Shown piece after piece: positions 43,247 through 53,197 of a stretch of DNA of 54,174 bases (the stretch's first letter is position 1; each line of letters opens with the position of its first letter). The stretch lies in assembly GCA_001801515.1 (NCBI GenBank), contig MGXX01000080.1:1-54174 (forward strand), read 5' to 3'. Under the pieces are notes generated by a model that saw only the letters and a list, made by a program, of their open reading frames with translations, had not been told where the DNA came from and made no database searches. A program made the position numbers and the translations under genes. This DNA comes from Gammaproteobacteria bacterium RIFCSPHIGHO2_12_FULL_38_11. Its GTDB lineage: Bacteria; Pseudomonadota; Gammaproteobacteria; Coxiellales; Coxiellaceae.

Positions 43247-45202
43247 CTAGATGTTCAAAGTGTACTCAGTATTATCATCAAATGCTCGCAGCGTTATTGT
43301 CGTAAAAGCGCCGATTAATCCTGCTGCAATCATCCAGTCGATATGCCAAATCATTCCAAAACCAAAAAGTCCAGAAAATACTGCAATAATAAAACCCGCA
43401 GCGGTATTTTTCGGCATGTGAATTTTTTCATAATGAGCTTGTTTGATGAGATTGGGGTTATAAAGCTTTTTTTCCTTCATTTCCCAATAGGCATCACGTG
43501 TATTAACAGTGGGAATAACCGCAAAATTATAAAAAGGGGCGGGGGTAGGAATGGACCATTCGAGTGTGCGTCCATTTTCCCAGGGATCATTTGCTGTTAC
43601 CTTATTTTTTTCTCGTTCTTTAATGCTCACTATTAATTGTATACATTGGCAGGCAATGCCAAGCGCAATAATTGATGTGCCAATTGCTGCAACAATTAAG
43701 AATGGGTGCCAACCCGTGTCAGCAGAATAATAAGCGAGCCGGCGAGTCATGCCCATTAATCCCAAAATATAAAGCGGCATAAAAGCAGTGTAAAAACCGA
43801 CAAGCCAAAAATAAAAAGCGCGCTTCCCCCATTTTTCATTTAAATAAAAACCGAATATTTTTGGAAACCAGTAGGTTAAACCTGCAAAATAGCCGAATAA
43901 AACCCCACCAATAATAACATTGTGAAAGTGCGCCACTAAAAATACACTGTTATGTAATTGGAAATCAATAGGTGGTACAGACATTAATACGCCGGTCATG
44001 CCGCCAATGGCAAAGGTGCTAATAAATGCTATTGTCCAAAGCATGGGGATTGCAAATGTAACGCGACCACGAAACATTGTGAATAACCAATTAAATATTT
44101 TGACGCCAGTTGGAACGGCAATAATCATCGTTGCAATGCCAAAGAAGGCGTTGACATTTGGACCTGCGCCCATCGTAAAAAAGTGATGCAGCCAAACTAC
44201 AAATGATAGTAAGGTGATGGCAAGCGTTGCGTAGACCATGGCAACATAACCAAATAACTGCTTTCTTGAAAAAGTAGCAACCACTTCTGAAAAAACACCA
44301 AAGGCGGGTAGAATTAAAATATATACCTCAGGATGTCCCCATGCCCAAATTAAATTAACATACAACATAGCATTGCCACCGTGACTAACGGTGAAAAATT
44401 GCGTGCCATAAAAACGGTCTAAAAACAAAAGTCCTAGTGTTACTGTTAAAACGGGAAAAGCAAATATCACTAAAATCATCGAGCTGAATGCGCTCCACAC
44501 AAACAGTGGCATTTTCATTAATGTCATACCGGGGCAGCGCATCATGATAATTGTGACAATAAAATTAATACCCGATAGTAAACTACCGACCCCCGCAATT
44601 TGCAACGCCCAAATAAAATAATCAACACCCACACCGGGGCTGTAAACAATGCCTGATAAAGGTGGATAAGCAAGCCAGCCGGTTGCTGCATAATCTCCAA
44701 CAACCAAGGAAATATTAATGAGCAGTGCGCCGACAACCGTCAACCAAAAACTCAGTGAATTTAAATAAGGGAAGGCAACATCACGTGCACCAATTTGCAA
44801 AGGCACTGCAAAATTTAACATGGCAAATACCAGCGGCATCGCGACAAAAAAAATCATGATATCGCCATGGGCTGTAAAAACCTGATTAAAATGTGCAGGT
44901 GGTAAATAACCCATTGAAGGCGAGGCGGCCAGTGCTTGCTGTAAACGCATCATGATCGCATCTGAAAATCCCCGTAGCAACATGACAAGCGCCAGAATAA
45001 TATACATAACGCCAATTTTTTTATGATCAACTGAAGTAATCCATTCTACCCAAATATATTTCCATTTTTTAAAATAAGTGAGTGTCACCAAAACCGACAA
45101 AACGACCAATGCCATGAAAACACCGGCACCCATGACAATGGGATTGTCGTAGGGAATAGCGTGTAGTGTGAGATTGCCGAAAATCCATTGCTGAAGGGTC
45201 AT
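43247..45202 (-). CDS. cyoB: Cytochrome o ubiquinol oxidase subunit I, without its partner genes
   Basis: CyoB is the catalytic heme-copper subunit of the bo3 quinol oxidase. The 651-residue protein aligns by eye with E. coli CyoB throughout: [20 protein letters not shown], the heme ligand in [15 protein letters not shown], the CuB/Tyr site [51 protein letters not shown], and the C-terminal [15 protein letters not shown] use the ATG at 45202; the longer frame is atypical. cyoA normally lies just upstream and cyoC just downstream; neither is present, and the gene is bounded by a small gene and by a mobile element. Confidence 0.96.
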   Translation of the reverse strand: MTLQQWIFGNLTLHAIPYDNPIVMGAGVFMALVVLSVLVTLTYFKKWKYIWVEWITSVDHKKIGVMYIILALVMLLRGFSDAIMMRLQQALAASPSMGYLPPAHFNQVFTAHGDIMIFFVAMPLVFAMLNFAVPLQIGARDVAFPYLNSLSFWLTVVGALLINISLVVGDYAATGWLAYPPLSGIVYSPGVGVDYFIWALQIAGVGSLLSGINFIVTIIMMRCPGMTLMKMPLFVWSAFSSMILVIFAFPVLTVTLGLLFLDRFYGTQFFTVSHGGNAMLYVNLIWAWGHPEVYILILPAFGVFSEVVATFSRKQLFGYVAMVYATLAITLLSFVVWLHHFFTMGAGPNVNAFFGIATMIIAVPTGVKIFNWLFTMFRGRVTFAIPMLWTIAFISTFAIGGMTGVLMSVPPIDFQLHNSVFLVAHFHNVIIGGVLFGYFAGLTYWFPKIFGFYLNEKWGKRAFYFWLVGFYTAFMPLYILGLMGMTRRLAYYSADTGWHPFLIVAAIGTSIIALGIACQCIQLIVSIKEREKNKVTANDPWENGRTLEWSIPTPAPFYNFAVIPTVNTRDAYWEMKEKKLYNPNLIKQAHYEKIHMPKNTAAGFIIAVFSGLFGFGMIWHIDWMIAAGLIGAFTTITLRAFDDNTEYTLNI

Positions 45203-45319
45203 TGTTTTATCATTCCTGTGAAACACTACATGCCTATCCGGCAATAAAGTATTTTTTTTAATAGAATTCAGTCTTTCTATGTTATCATAAATTCATTATA
45301 TTTTATGGAGGAAATTAAA

Positions 45320-45520
45320 GTGCGAAACCAATGTGCCCCTTTAGTCGTTTCTGGTGTTGTTTTTACTGTTGTAGCTTTAATGCATGTTTTGCGTATTTTC
45401 TATCACTGGTCTGTGGTTATTGATGGCGTCATTGTCCCTGAATCAGTAAGCACTATCGCTATTATTTTAGCTGGTATTTTGGCGATTTGGATGTTTTGCA
45501 CCTCTGTTTGTAGACGATAA
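45320..45520 (+). CDS. Small two-helix membrane protein
   Basis: The 66-residue protein has two hydrophobic helices (residues about 7-27 and 41-60) and a Cys-containing C-terminus (MFCTSVCRR). I use the GTG at 45320, seven bases after GGAGG, rather than the ATG at 45305, which overlaps that site. The next gene's ATG follows its stop codon directly, so the two are coupled. Not recognised. Confidence 0.65.
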   Translation: MRNQCAPLVVSGVVFTVVALMHVLRIFYHWSVVIDGVIVPESVSTIAIILAGILAIWMFCTSVCRR

Positions 45521-46762
45521 ATGTATACAAAATTAATACTTTTTTTTATGTTTGCTATTAGCATCTCTTTCCTATGTTCTTTGTGGGAAGCCGTATTACT
45601 CAGCATTACACCCACTTATACACAAATTAAATTACATGAAAACTCATTTATTGGTAAAAAACTTCAATATTTTAAAAAAAACATTGATAAACCCCTTGCT
45701 GCAATTTTATCGCTTAATACTTTTGCGCATACGGTAGGTGCAATTGGTGTAGGTGAGCAAGCTCTTTTGATTTGGTCGCACACCACGCCTTTTATAACAG
45801 GGTTTTTAGTGCCCATTCTGATGACGCTTGCCATACTTATTTTATCCGAAATCATTCCTAAATCGATTGGTGCAAATTTTTGGAAAGAACTTGTTTCTTT
45901 TACTGTTTATTCATTAAATATTTTACTTCAAATTCTTTTTCCATTTGTATGGCTCTGTCAGTTGATTACCAAACGATTTCGTAGAGGAAATGATAAAAGT
46001 ATTCTTTCTCGTAGCGATTTTTTAGCCTTAACAGAAATAGGCGAACAACAGGGTATATTCAAGAAAAGTGAAGCCGATTTGATTGAAAAGGTATTGGATT
46101 TGTATGAACTTCGTGTGACTGAGGTAATGCGTCCTGCAAATGAAATGGTTATGATCAATAAAAATCAATCATTTGATACACTCATATCACTTGTAAAAAA
46201 ATATCGATATAGTCGTTATCCGGTTTTTGATCCAAATAATAATGAAATAAATGGGATTATTCATGTGAAAGATTTATTTGATTCTAAGAAGGACGGCGCT
46301 GATTTAACTTATTTTGTTCGTCCAGTTTTAAAAATTCCCACCCGTTTACCCGTTACCAATTTATTGAGCCGATTTAAAGCTGGAATGCCTCACTTTGCCT
46401 TGGTTTATAAAGATAAAATTGTCGTTGGATTTGTTACATTGGATAATGTACTACAAGTTCTGCTTGGCATTATAAAAGATGAATTTAATCGTAGCCATGT
46501 AGCTTGGACCGCACACGAAGATGGATCTATCTCGGCAAAAGGTAGCTGTTCCCTTTATGCTTTAGAGCAATTTTTAGATGCTGATATTAATGTAGATGAA
46601 ACACATGAAACTGTAGCCGAACTTATTATTCACCGATTAAACAAAATACCTAAAGAAAAAGAAAGGATAGAATTTGATGAATTTATTGCAGTTATTGAAA
46701 AAATGAATGCATCTCATATTCAAACAGTAAGAATTTATCCTAAGAGTACGAGCAAGCATTGA
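45521..46762 (+). CDS. CNNM/CorC-HlyC family membrane protein
   Basis: The 413-residue protein has an N-terminal DUF21/CNNM membrane domain (residues about 1-160, with LILSEIIPKSIGANFWKEL), two CBS domains (about 190-325; VTEVMRPANEMVMI and YSRYPVFDPNNNEINGIIHV) and a C-terminal CorC_HlyC domain (about 335-410). The family is linked to magnesium, cobalt or sodium transport; older names call it hemolysin-like. It is directly adjacent to the small membrane gene upstream. Confidence 0.92.
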   Translation: MYTKLILFFMFAISISFLCSLWEAVLLSITPTYTQIKLHENSFIGKKLQYFKKNIDKPLAAILSLNTFAHTVGAIGVGEQALLIWSHTTPFITGFLVPILMTLAILILSEIIPKSIGANFWKELVSFTVYSLNILLQILFPFVWLCQLITKRFRRGNDKSILSRSDFLALTEIGEQQGIFKKSEADLIEKVLDLYELRVTEVMRPANEMVMINKNQSFDTLISLVKKYRYSRYPVFDPNNNEINGIIHVKDLFDSKKDGADLTYFVRPVLKIPTRLPVTNLLSRFKAGMPHFALVYKDKIVVGFVTLDNVLQVLLGIIKDEFNRSHVAWTAHEDGSISAKGSCSLYALEQFLDADINVDETHETVAELIIHRLNKIPKEKERIEFDEFIAVIEKMNASHIQTVRIYPKSTSKH

Positions 46763-46821
46763 TTTTTTAAAGATTTGATGCGTAAAAATAATGATTAGTC
46801 ATTTGGCAGGGGCAATTTTGC

Positions 46822-47787
46822 ATGGCAGTTATACACGCAGCTCAAACTAGCGCTTGGTGGATGTGGTTAGTTTTTTTTACCATTATAGCAATCATGATAT
46901 ATATTGATTTGTTTTTACTGAGCGCAGGAAAATCACACAGGGTTTCTAAAAAAGAATCACTTGCTTGGACTCTGGTTTGGTTCTTAATGGCGGTTGGATT
47001 TAATTTTTTACTTTGGATTTACCTAAAAGAAACGCATGGTCATGCCATTGCAACGGTAAAATCAACTGAATTTTTCACTGGGTATTTAATCGAAAAATCA
47101 TTATCGTTTGATAACATTTTTGTCATTGCAATGATATTTAATTATTTTGCAATACCCAAGGAATATCAAAGACGTGTGTTGATGTACGGCGTTATTGGAG
47201 CAATCATCATGCGATTAATATTAATTACAGCTGGGTTGTTTTTAATAGCAAAATTTGCGTGGATATTATATCTATTTGGGATTTTTCTTTTATTCACTGG
47301 GATTAAGATGATTTTGTATTCTGACCATAAACCAGAACTTAAGAAAAATCCAATTATACTGTGGATGAAAAATAATATTCGTATTACCGATGAGTTACAC
47401 AAAGAAAAATTTACTATTTGTAAAAATAGGGTTTTGTATTTCACACCATTATTTCTAGTGTTGGTTTTAATTGAAATAACTGACTTGATATTTGCTGTTG
47501 ATAGCATTCCTGCAATTTTTGCAATAACGCATGATCCATTTATCGTTTTTACTTCAAATATATTTGCTATTCTAGGCTTGCGTGCATTGTATTTTTTATT
47601 TTCGGATATGAACGAACAATTTTATTATCTGAAATATGGGTTAGCTTGCATTTTAGTGCTGGTTGGACTAAAAATGTTGATCCATCATTGGATAATCATT
47701 TCTGCATTGTGGAGCCTGGGTGTGATCGTGTTTATTATATCCATTTCGATTATCATCAGTTTGCTTACTAAAAAAATTAAGGTTTAA
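46822..47787 (+). CDS. TerC/Alx family membrane protein
   Basis: The 321-residue protein has eight or nine membrane helices and the family's acidic signatures SLSFDNIFVIAMIF and EITDLIFAVDSIPAIFAIT. Members such as E. coli Alx export manganese; others are linked to tellurite resistance or metalation of secreted enzymes. The ATG at 46822 follows GGCAGGGGC. I see no yybP-ykoY (manganese) riboswitch in the 59-bp leader. Confidence 0.92.
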   Translation: MAVIHAAQTSAWWMWLVFFTIIAIMIYIDLFLLSAGKSHRVSKKESLAWTLVWFLMAVGFNFLLWIYLKETHGHAIATVKSTEFFTGYLIEKSLSFDNIFVIAMIFNYFAIPKEYQRRVLMYGVIGAIIMRLILITAGLFLIAKFAWILYLFGIFLLFTGIKMILYSDHKPELKKNPIILWMKNNIRITDELHKEKFTICKNRVLYFTPLFLVLVLIEITDLIFAVDSIPAIFAITHDPFIVFTSNIFAILGLRALYFLFSDMNEQFYYLKYGLACILVLVGLKMLIHHWIIISALWSLGVIVFIISISIIISLLTKKIKV

Positions 47788-47948
47788 ATATGCTTGCTGA
47801 AATTGAGGAGCTGGTGTCTGTAAAAACGCGGTAAGATTACAAACCAAGAATAACCAAAGGGTCAAAAGCGTACATTGTCACTTTGGTTTGACAATTTCAA
47901 TAAAAAATATTGACCGAACAACCTGAGATCAGTAACATACTCAAACCT

Positions 47949-48011
<63 letters not shown>

Positions 48012-48023
<12 letters not shown>

Positions 48024-48041
48024 GATTTTTCAAGGTGTTAC
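48012..48041 (+). repeat. Direct repeat, left attachment site (attL-like)
   Basis: The 30-bp sequence CCCGGGGAGCCAGATTTTTC followed by AAGGTGTTAC spans the tRNA-Asn 3' end and is repeated exactly at 50231-50260. It is typical of integration at a tRNA gene that preserves the tRNA. Confidence 0.85.
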
Positions 48042-48345
48042 ACCATTTATATTTTCCTTAAAAATCCATTGTGGGGATTTTGTGTGTGTTTTTAAGCAGC
48101 CGATTTTAATAGCATTAATGTGGGTGGGCGTGCTTGTTTATCACAAGTAATCTTCCCGTGATTTAGTGGACACCGATTTGTTAGAATATGAATAACAAAG
48201 AGGTGAATGAAATGCCTGCTATCAGTATAAATAACAATATGGTTTTTTCCGCTAACCGCTTTCACAAATTGTTTCACAATGACTTCCCGCTATTATAATG
48301 GTTTAAATTTTTAATTTAATTACCGTGTTTTTAAATTGTTTTTTG
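48042..48345. other. Gene-poor region at the start of the tRNA-Asn island
   Basis: About 300 bp without a convincing gene. A 28-codon frame (48212-48298) follows AGAGGTGAATGAA and could be a gene remnant, and the surrounding sequence is AT-rich. No integrase fragment was recognised. Confidence 0.4.
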
Positions 48346-49407
48346 TCACAATAAATAACGATTGATATTTTTTTCAAGTTGCAAAATTGTCTCGAGTATC
48401 ATGGAAAAATCTACTGCTTCACCAAAAATCATTCCGGCCATTGCTTTATAATCCTGTTTTAACGGCTCCATCATCGCCGGTGTTGGCATGATTGTGAATG
48501 AGCCGGGATGCGCACATGATAAGTCTAAATCTTTGCTATTGAAAAATAATTGCGCGTGCTGCGCACAATCAAAAGCCAAGTCGCGATTATTTTGTGCGCG
48601 CTTACCTACTGATGAATGCATTAATTTGTAAACATCATAGTAATGACGAGAAATGCGGTGTCCTTGTTGACGTAATTGCCCACGATGATCATGCCAGCGA
48701 CGCAAGCCATGCAAAATAATCACTTTATCCCAGAAAGTCCGTTCGGCATTAATGGTAACAATATTAGAAATAGTTAAGCTCGCCCTAAAAACGTCTTCAG
48801 CCAAATATGGTTTAATGCTGACCAATTGATGCGGTTCTAAAGCTGATTTTGCTCCCGCTTCGATTTTGACTGCAGATTTCACATAGGGGTCAACTTCTGT
48901 ATTAACCGTTGGATAATTTACGAGAAGCGTTTGCTCTGCAGGATCATCGGGATCTGAAATAACAGGATCATTTATGCAGGGGGTATTTGCGTCACGTAAC
49001 AATGCTGAGATCTGCCGATTGAGGCGATTTTTTAGTGGGCCCTGAATATATTCCTGACAAGCTTGTTTAATAGCATTTAATCGAATGCGCTGTTGTTTTC
49101 CTGAAAGAGATATCATGTTTTCAATATCAACATGCTGTCCAATATCTTCTCGAAACACTGTAATATCAAGATCTTCCGAAAAGCGAGAAATTAAGCCATA
49201 TGCTTTCGATAATGATGTTCCGCCCTTGAATAATAATCTGGGCTCGCTTGGATCGCGACCATTAAACAAAACATCAAGCACCAAACATACCCAAAAATCT
49301 TTTTCCACGTTTTGCAACGTTGTTCCCAATCGATTGGCAGTGGCAAAAAATAAATCTCGCCTGTCGTTTTGACTGGATGAGAGAATGCGAATAAACTCTG
49401 TATTCAT
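48346..49407 (-). CDS. AbiEii-family nucleotidyltransferase toxin
   Basis: The 353-residue protein has the AbiEii/MenT nucleotidyltransferase signature LLFKGGTSLSKAYGLISRFS with EDLDI (residues about 59-85), the second conserved ERTFWDKVIILHGL, and SRHYYDVYKLM. Such toxins transfer nucleotides, for example to tRNA acceptor ends, and act in abortive infection against phage. It overlaps the antitoxin gene by 4 bp (ATGA). All motifs look intact. It lies inside the tRNA-Asn island. Confidence 0.92.
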   Translation of the reverse strand: MNTEFIRILSSSQNDRRDLFFATANRLGTTLQNVEKDFWVCLVLDVLFNGRDPSEPRLLFKGGTSLSKAYGLISRFSEDLDITVFREDIGQHVDIENMISLSGKQQRIRLNAIKQACQEYIQGPLKNRLNRQISALLRDANTPCINDPVISDPDDPAEQTLLVNYPTVNTEVDPYVKSAVKIEAGAKSALEPHQLVSIKPYLAEDVFRASLTISNIVTINAERTFWDKVIILHGLRRWHDHRGQLRQQGHRISRHYYDVYKLMHSSVGKRAQNNRDLAFDCAQHAQLFFNSKDLDLSCAHPGSFTIMPTPAMMEPLKQDYKAMAGMIFGEAVDFSMILETILQLEKNINRYLL

Positions 49408-50057
49408 GATATTCCTATTGCTTTTTTAAATAATTCTTGTATCCATTTTTGCATCCATATTGGCATCAAATGCAATCCATTTTTTAAGTCTTTGCAAATA
49501 ACATCACCTTGTTTTGCATCTTGTAAAATGCGAATTAATTTTTTTTGTATACTTTTTTGTTCTGTTTTTGAAAGTCCTGCAAAAGAATCATGTAGCCAGT
49601 AAAGCGCTTGCACAATTCGCATAGCAGGTCGTCCCGCCCAATAAAGTTTGCCGGGGGTGGTTAATTTGAATTGGATGGTAAGATTTCCCAATTTTATGGG
49701 TCGCAAGCGACCATCTGTGTGTACCACGACTTTCCCAAGTACGGCATGTGTTAACCCCAAATCATTTGCAGCAGTTAGTCCATCCAATAATATTCGTATT
49801 GAATCGCGACGAGCAATGGCATCGATTATTTTTTGATAACTTGGGACAAAAAGTTGGCCGGTGAGCGTATTGATTTTCGGTCGATCATAGAGCCCGCGGC
49901 CAATGCGGCGTAATTCATGATGGATGGCGAGTCGTTGTAGTGCCTTATCTATTGCATCACGCGTACCCACATCCACAAAGTCTGTCGGAGTCCAGACATT
50001 TCCCTTATCAGCCTTATTAATGCGTTGCATGATGAGTGATTTCAGTGCGGTAGCCAT
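49404..50057 (-). CDS. AbiEi-like (DUF6088) antitoxin and regulator
   Basis: The 217-residue protein has an N-terminal winged helix (NVWTPTDFVDVGTRDAIDKA, LRRIGRGLYDRPKI) and a C-terminal domain, as in type IV antitoxins that repress their own operon. I prefer the ATG at 50057, after GTGAG; the in-frame ATG at 50072 lies only about 10 nt from the predicted transcription start. It is immediately upstream of the toxin, the standard AbiE order. Confidence 0.88.
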   Translation of the reverse strand: MATALKSLIMQRINKADKGNVWTPTDFVDVGTRDAIDKALQRLAIHHELRRIGRGLYDRPKINTLTGQLFVPSYQKIIDAIARRDSIRILLDGLTAANDLGLTHAVLGKVVVHTDGRLRPIKLGNLTIQFKLTTPGKLYWAGRPAMRIVQALYWLHDSFAGLSKTEQKSIQKKLIRILQDAKQGDVICKDLKNGLHLMPIWMQKWIQELFKKAIGIS

Positions 50058-50087
50058 AACGCTCACGTTCATTTATTGTCTTAAAAT

Positions 50088-50116
50088 AGTATACACTTTT
50101 CGGACAACAATACCAA
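50088..50116 (-). promoter_or_regulatory. Promoter of the AbiE-type operon
   Basis: On the minus strand TTGGTA (50111-50116), a 17-bp spacer and TATACT (50088-50093) lie just before the antitoxin gene. Confidence 0.6.
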
Positions 50117-50213
50117 ATAGAAAATCAGCCTGCTGGTATCTATCACACTGTGTCATTATTGTGACGTACTGTGCCGAGTTTGAGTATAATTGTGACTGTG
50201 TTAAACCGTTTTT

Positions 50214-50256
50214 CACCTTGAAAAATCCGGCCCGGGGAGCCAGATTTTTCAAGGTG
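50214..50256. repeat. Hairpin spanning the right attachment site
   Basis: CACCTTGAAAAATC (50214-50227) and its exact complement GATTTTTCAAGGTG (50243-50256) flank 15 bp. The right arm is part of the 30-bp duplicated tRNA-end sequence; the left arm is present only at this end of the island. Confidence 0.8.
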
Positions 50257-50260
50257 TTAC
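50231..50260 (+). repeat. Direct repeat, right attachment site (attR-like)
   Basis: An exact 30-bp copy of 48012-48041, comprising the last 12 bases of tRNA-Asn and the 18 bases after it. With the left copy it bounds a 2.2-kb segment containing only the AbiE-type pair. Confidence 0.85.
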
Positions 50261-50322
50261 CAGTTTTCTCTCTGATTTCAAATAGTGCACTGTGCCATAT
50301 TGTGTAAACTAATCCCCTTTAA

Positions 50323-51066
50323 CTAACTTGATCGTCTCGCATAAACAATAATTCCACCAATTTTTTTCTCATGAATAGCATCCAGTAGCTTGTTGTACCC
50401 GCTATACATCGTATTCACAAGATGATGATCAAACTGACTCAACAAAACTTCTTTTTTCGCATCAAACTTATTGAGCAACATAACGTAGCATTTTTCAAAA
50501 TAATCACTGATATCAATATGCGATTGATATTGCCAACCTGACTCCAATAGATTTTTTTTAAACGTATCCAAATATATCGGATGAAATGGCAGTGATGATG
50601 AAAATGGATTTTCAGTCTGTCCTGCATGTGGCTGTGAATAATCAAATACAATAAGCTCTGCATTTTTATCAGCAATTTTGGATAGTTCCATCAACAATTC
50701 TTTTTGTTTTTCAAAACAGAAAAAAGAGCACATGGCAATCATCAGTTGGAATTTTTGATTTAAAAAATCTGCAGCATGTAATACGTCAGCTGCAATAAAA
50801 TGACTATTTGGATATTTTTTTGTAGCATACTGAATATGATCAGAATCTATATCAATACCTATAACGTTTCCAAACCGATTGTTATTTAAATAATCTGTAG
50901 TTCCGCCTAAACCAGAGCCAATATCCAATATATTTTGGTCATTATCTTTTTTTACATTCTTCATCATCAAATCAATTGCTTCAATTTCACCGGGATGTGT
51001 AAAGTCACCATCGCGGAGCGCTGCCAGAATTTTGTGGACTGTGTGTCGTGTTTGAATGTTTAACAT
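50323..51066 (-). CDS. SAM-dependent methyltransferase
   Basis: The 247-residue protein is a class I methyltransferase with motif I NILDIGSGLGGTTDYL, the acidic ribose-binding NVIGIDIDSDHIQYA, and FIAADVLHAADF. The overall form resembles phosphoethanolamine or sterol/ubiquinone-type small-molecule methyltransferases; the substrate cannot be read. It is 26 bp downstream of the M19 gene pair on the same strand and may be co-transcribed with it. Confidence 0.88.
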   Translation of the reverse strand: MLNIQTRHTVHKILAALRDGDFTHPGEIEAIDLMMKNVKKDNDQNILDIGSGLGGTTDYLNNNRFGNVIGIDIDSDHIQYATKKYPNSHFIAADVLHAADFLNQKFQLMIAMCSFFCFEKQKELLMELSKIADKNAELIVFDYSQPHAGQTENPFSSSLPFHPIYLDTFKKNLLESGWQYQSHIDISDYFEKCYVMLLNKFDAKKEVLLSQFDHHLVNTMYSGYNKLLDAIHEKKIGGIIVYARRSS

Positions 51067-51092
51067 AATTACCTGCCCTATAAAAAATTTAT

Positions 51093-52091
51093 CTACATCA
51101 ATCGCAAAATATTTTCACCTAAAATACCGCGAATATTTTTTTCTGAATAATTGCGCTGTAATAATATCTCAACAACTGAAATCAAATCTTCAGGTTGTAA
51201 AAATTTCCATGTCGTTGCATCACTGACTTTGCTTGCATAGGCTTGCGGATGCGTAATGCTTTGCTTTTCCATAAATTCTGAAAATTGGTCTGCAAAATAG
51301 AGGTTATCCAAACCGATTGCAACATGTTGTACGCCCACTAATTTGGTAACGTGATCAATATGGTCAACAAATTTTTCAACGCTGGCATTGGCATCTCCTA
51401 AAAGTAAACCCAATCCATTGATACCAATAACACCACCTGTTTTTGCAACCGCTTTGATTTGATCATCGCGCACATTTCGTGGATGAGGATTGATGGCGTA
51501 AACACCCGAGTGCGAAATCACCATAGGTTTTGTTGTTAAATTCAGCGCATCCATTGTTGTTTTATATCCTGTATGCGAACCATCCATAATCATATTTAAT
51601 CGATTCATCTCCATTACAAATTTTTTACCTAGGTGGCTTAAGCCCGTATCATTTTCTTCAATAGCACCATCGCCCATTGCGGTTTGAATATTATAAGCAA
51701 TGATTAAACTGCTCACACCCAGTGCATGAAATAGTTCTAATAAATCTAAATTCTTGCCAATTAATTCAGTTCCTTGAAACATCAAGCGTAATGCGATTTT
51801 ATTTTCTTTTTTTGCACGTAAAATATCGTCTTTTGTTCTCGCTAAAATATATTTTTCTGGGTTTGAAAAAATATGTTTACGTACTTTTGCTAAATAAGCT
51901 AATGCGCTTGCGGTCGATGTTTCATCATTACCCAGCGATAATGTGAGCGCAGTAAAACCTGCTTTAGCATAACGATCCACCAATTCCCATTTTTTTGAAA
52001 AAGACCATGGCATATCGACTTCAAATGCCAGCTGATTATCGATAATAATTGAATCGCCATAAATTTGTTTTGCTTTATCTGAAATTTTCAT
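51093..52091 (-). CDS. M19 dipeptidase-like protein, second copy
   Basis: The 332-residue protein has the M19 (membrane/renal dipeptidase) barrel with MDGSHTGYKTTMDAL, MVISHSGVYAINPHPRNVRD and VAIGLDNLYFAD, matching the His198, His219 and Asp288 regions of the human enzyme. The N-terminal H-x-D metal pair is absent (IIDNQLAFE) and the bridging Glu position reads Gln (MFQG). No signal peptide. The ATG at 52091 follows GGAG, four bases after the upstream paralogue's stop. It may be a modified or inactive dipeptidase. Confidence 0.85.
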   Translation of the reverse strand: MKISDKAKQIYGDSIIIDNQLAFEVDMPWSFSKKWELVDRYAKAGFTALTLSLGNDETSTASALAYLAKVRKHIFSNPEKYILARTKDDILRAKKENKIALRLMFQGTELIGKNLDLLELFHALGVSSLIIAYNIQTAMGDGAIEENDTGLSHLGKKFVMEMNRLNMIMDGSHTGYKTTMDALNLTTKPMVISHSGVYAINPHPRNVRDDQIKAVAKTGGVIGINGLGLLLGDANASVEKFVDHIDHVTKLVGVQHVAIGLDNLYFADQFSEFMEKQSITHPQAYASKVSDATTWKFLQPEDLISVVEILLQRNYSEKNIRGILGENILRLM

Positions 52092-52095
52092 CGCA

Positions 52096-53091
52096 TTATC
52101 TCCACACCTGTTTAGCCACACGTAAAAAATTACCGCCTAAAATATTTTTAATGTCATTATCGGAATATTTTCGTTTTAGTAATTCTTCAATCACTTCATC
52201 CATTTTTTCAGGCTGAAGTGAGTCCATTGATCCCAGATATCCTTTAGGGTACGTTGCACCTGCCTTTTCATAAAACATATCCAGAATTTCGTTGAAATAA
52301 ACCAAATCAAATCCCAATGCAATATTATTTGTATTTCCAATTAGGCTGGTCATGTAATCAATATGATCAACAAACTTTTTACTCGATGCTTTTTCAGCAC
52401 CTAAAATTAATGCCATACCATTAACACCAATCACACCACCCTTTTTTGCAACAGCAGTGATTTGCTCATCTGTTAAATTACGAATGTGTGGATTAATACC
52501 AAATGCATTGGAGTGAGAAAAAATAACCGGATCTTTTGACGCCTCAATTGCTTGAAGCGATGTTTTAATGCCCCCATGCGACAGATCAATGATCATGCCA
52601 ACGCGATTCATTTCCTCAATGACTTTAAATCCAAATTGACTTAATCCGCCATCAACTTTTTCAACGATGCCATCACCAATGGCATTGCGGGTATTGTATG
52701 CCAGCAACATATACCGAATACCTAGCTTGTAATAGGTTTCAACCATGTAAATATCATTGGCCAATGGATTGGATCCCTGTAGCCAAAATCCCAATGCCAA
52801 TTTATTGTCAGCTTTTGCAGTGAGAATATCCTGTGCTTTATCGACGATAATATATTTATTGTGTTCTCTTTGTATGCGCGCACGATGTCTTGAAAGATAA
52901 CGGATGGTTGTTTCAAGACTGGTGAATTCACCAGCAATGGCAAGCCCAACATAACTGAAACCAGATTGACTATAGCGATCAAATAGATCCCATTTGTGGG
53001 GTACTTCAATTTCAGGCTCAAATCCAAGCGCCATATCAGCGATAATCGATTGATTTTTAAGTAATTTGATATGTGTTGTTAAGTCATTCAT
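52096..53091 (-). CDS. M19 dipeptidase-like protein, first copy
   Basis: The 331-residue paralogue shares the M19 fold and the motifs MIIDLSHGGIKTSLQAI, VIFSHSNAFGINPHIRNLTD and IALGFDLVYFN. Like its neighbour it lacks the N-terminal H-x-D pair (IIADMALGFE) and has Gln in place of the bridging Glu (WLQG). The two genes are a tandem duplication in one operon, divergent from a LysR regulator that probably controls them. Confidence 0.85.
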   Translation of the reverse strand: MNDLTTHIKLLKNQSIIADMALGFEPEIEVPHKWDLFDRYSQSGFSYVGLAIAGEFTSLETTIRYLSRHRARIQREHNKYIIVDKAQDILTAKADNKLALGFWLQGSNPLANDIYMVETYYKLGIRYMLLAYNTRNAIGDGIVEKVDGGLSQFGFKVIEEMNRVGMIIDLSHGGIKTSLQAIEASKDPVIFSHSNAFGINPHIRNLTDEQITAVAKKGGVIGVNGMALILGAEKASSKKFVDHIDYMTSLIGNTNNIALGFDLVYFNEILDMFYEKAGATYPKGYLGSMDSLQPEKMDEVIEELLKRKYSDNDIKNILGGNFLRVAKQVWR

Positions 53092-53197
53092 AGTTATATT
53101 CCTAACAATAATTTGACATGTTCAAAGAATACACTATAAATATAAAAGTGATAATATAGTTAAAAGTAAACACTTTGTTTACACTGGAGAACAATCA

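Noticed and set aside
46763..46821. Manganese riboswitch before the TerC/Alx-family gene
   Set aside because: The gap is only 59 bp and lacks the conserved yybP-ykoY core.
47853..47895. Hairpin AACCAAAG/CTTTGGTT after the TerC-family gene as a terminator
   Set aside because: The loop is about 24 bases and no T-run follows; the evidence is too weak to call.
48092..48277. Minus-strand 61-codon frame in the tRNA-Asn island, possibly a transposase remnant
   Set aside because: No transposase motif, no ribosome-binding site and no inverted ends were found.
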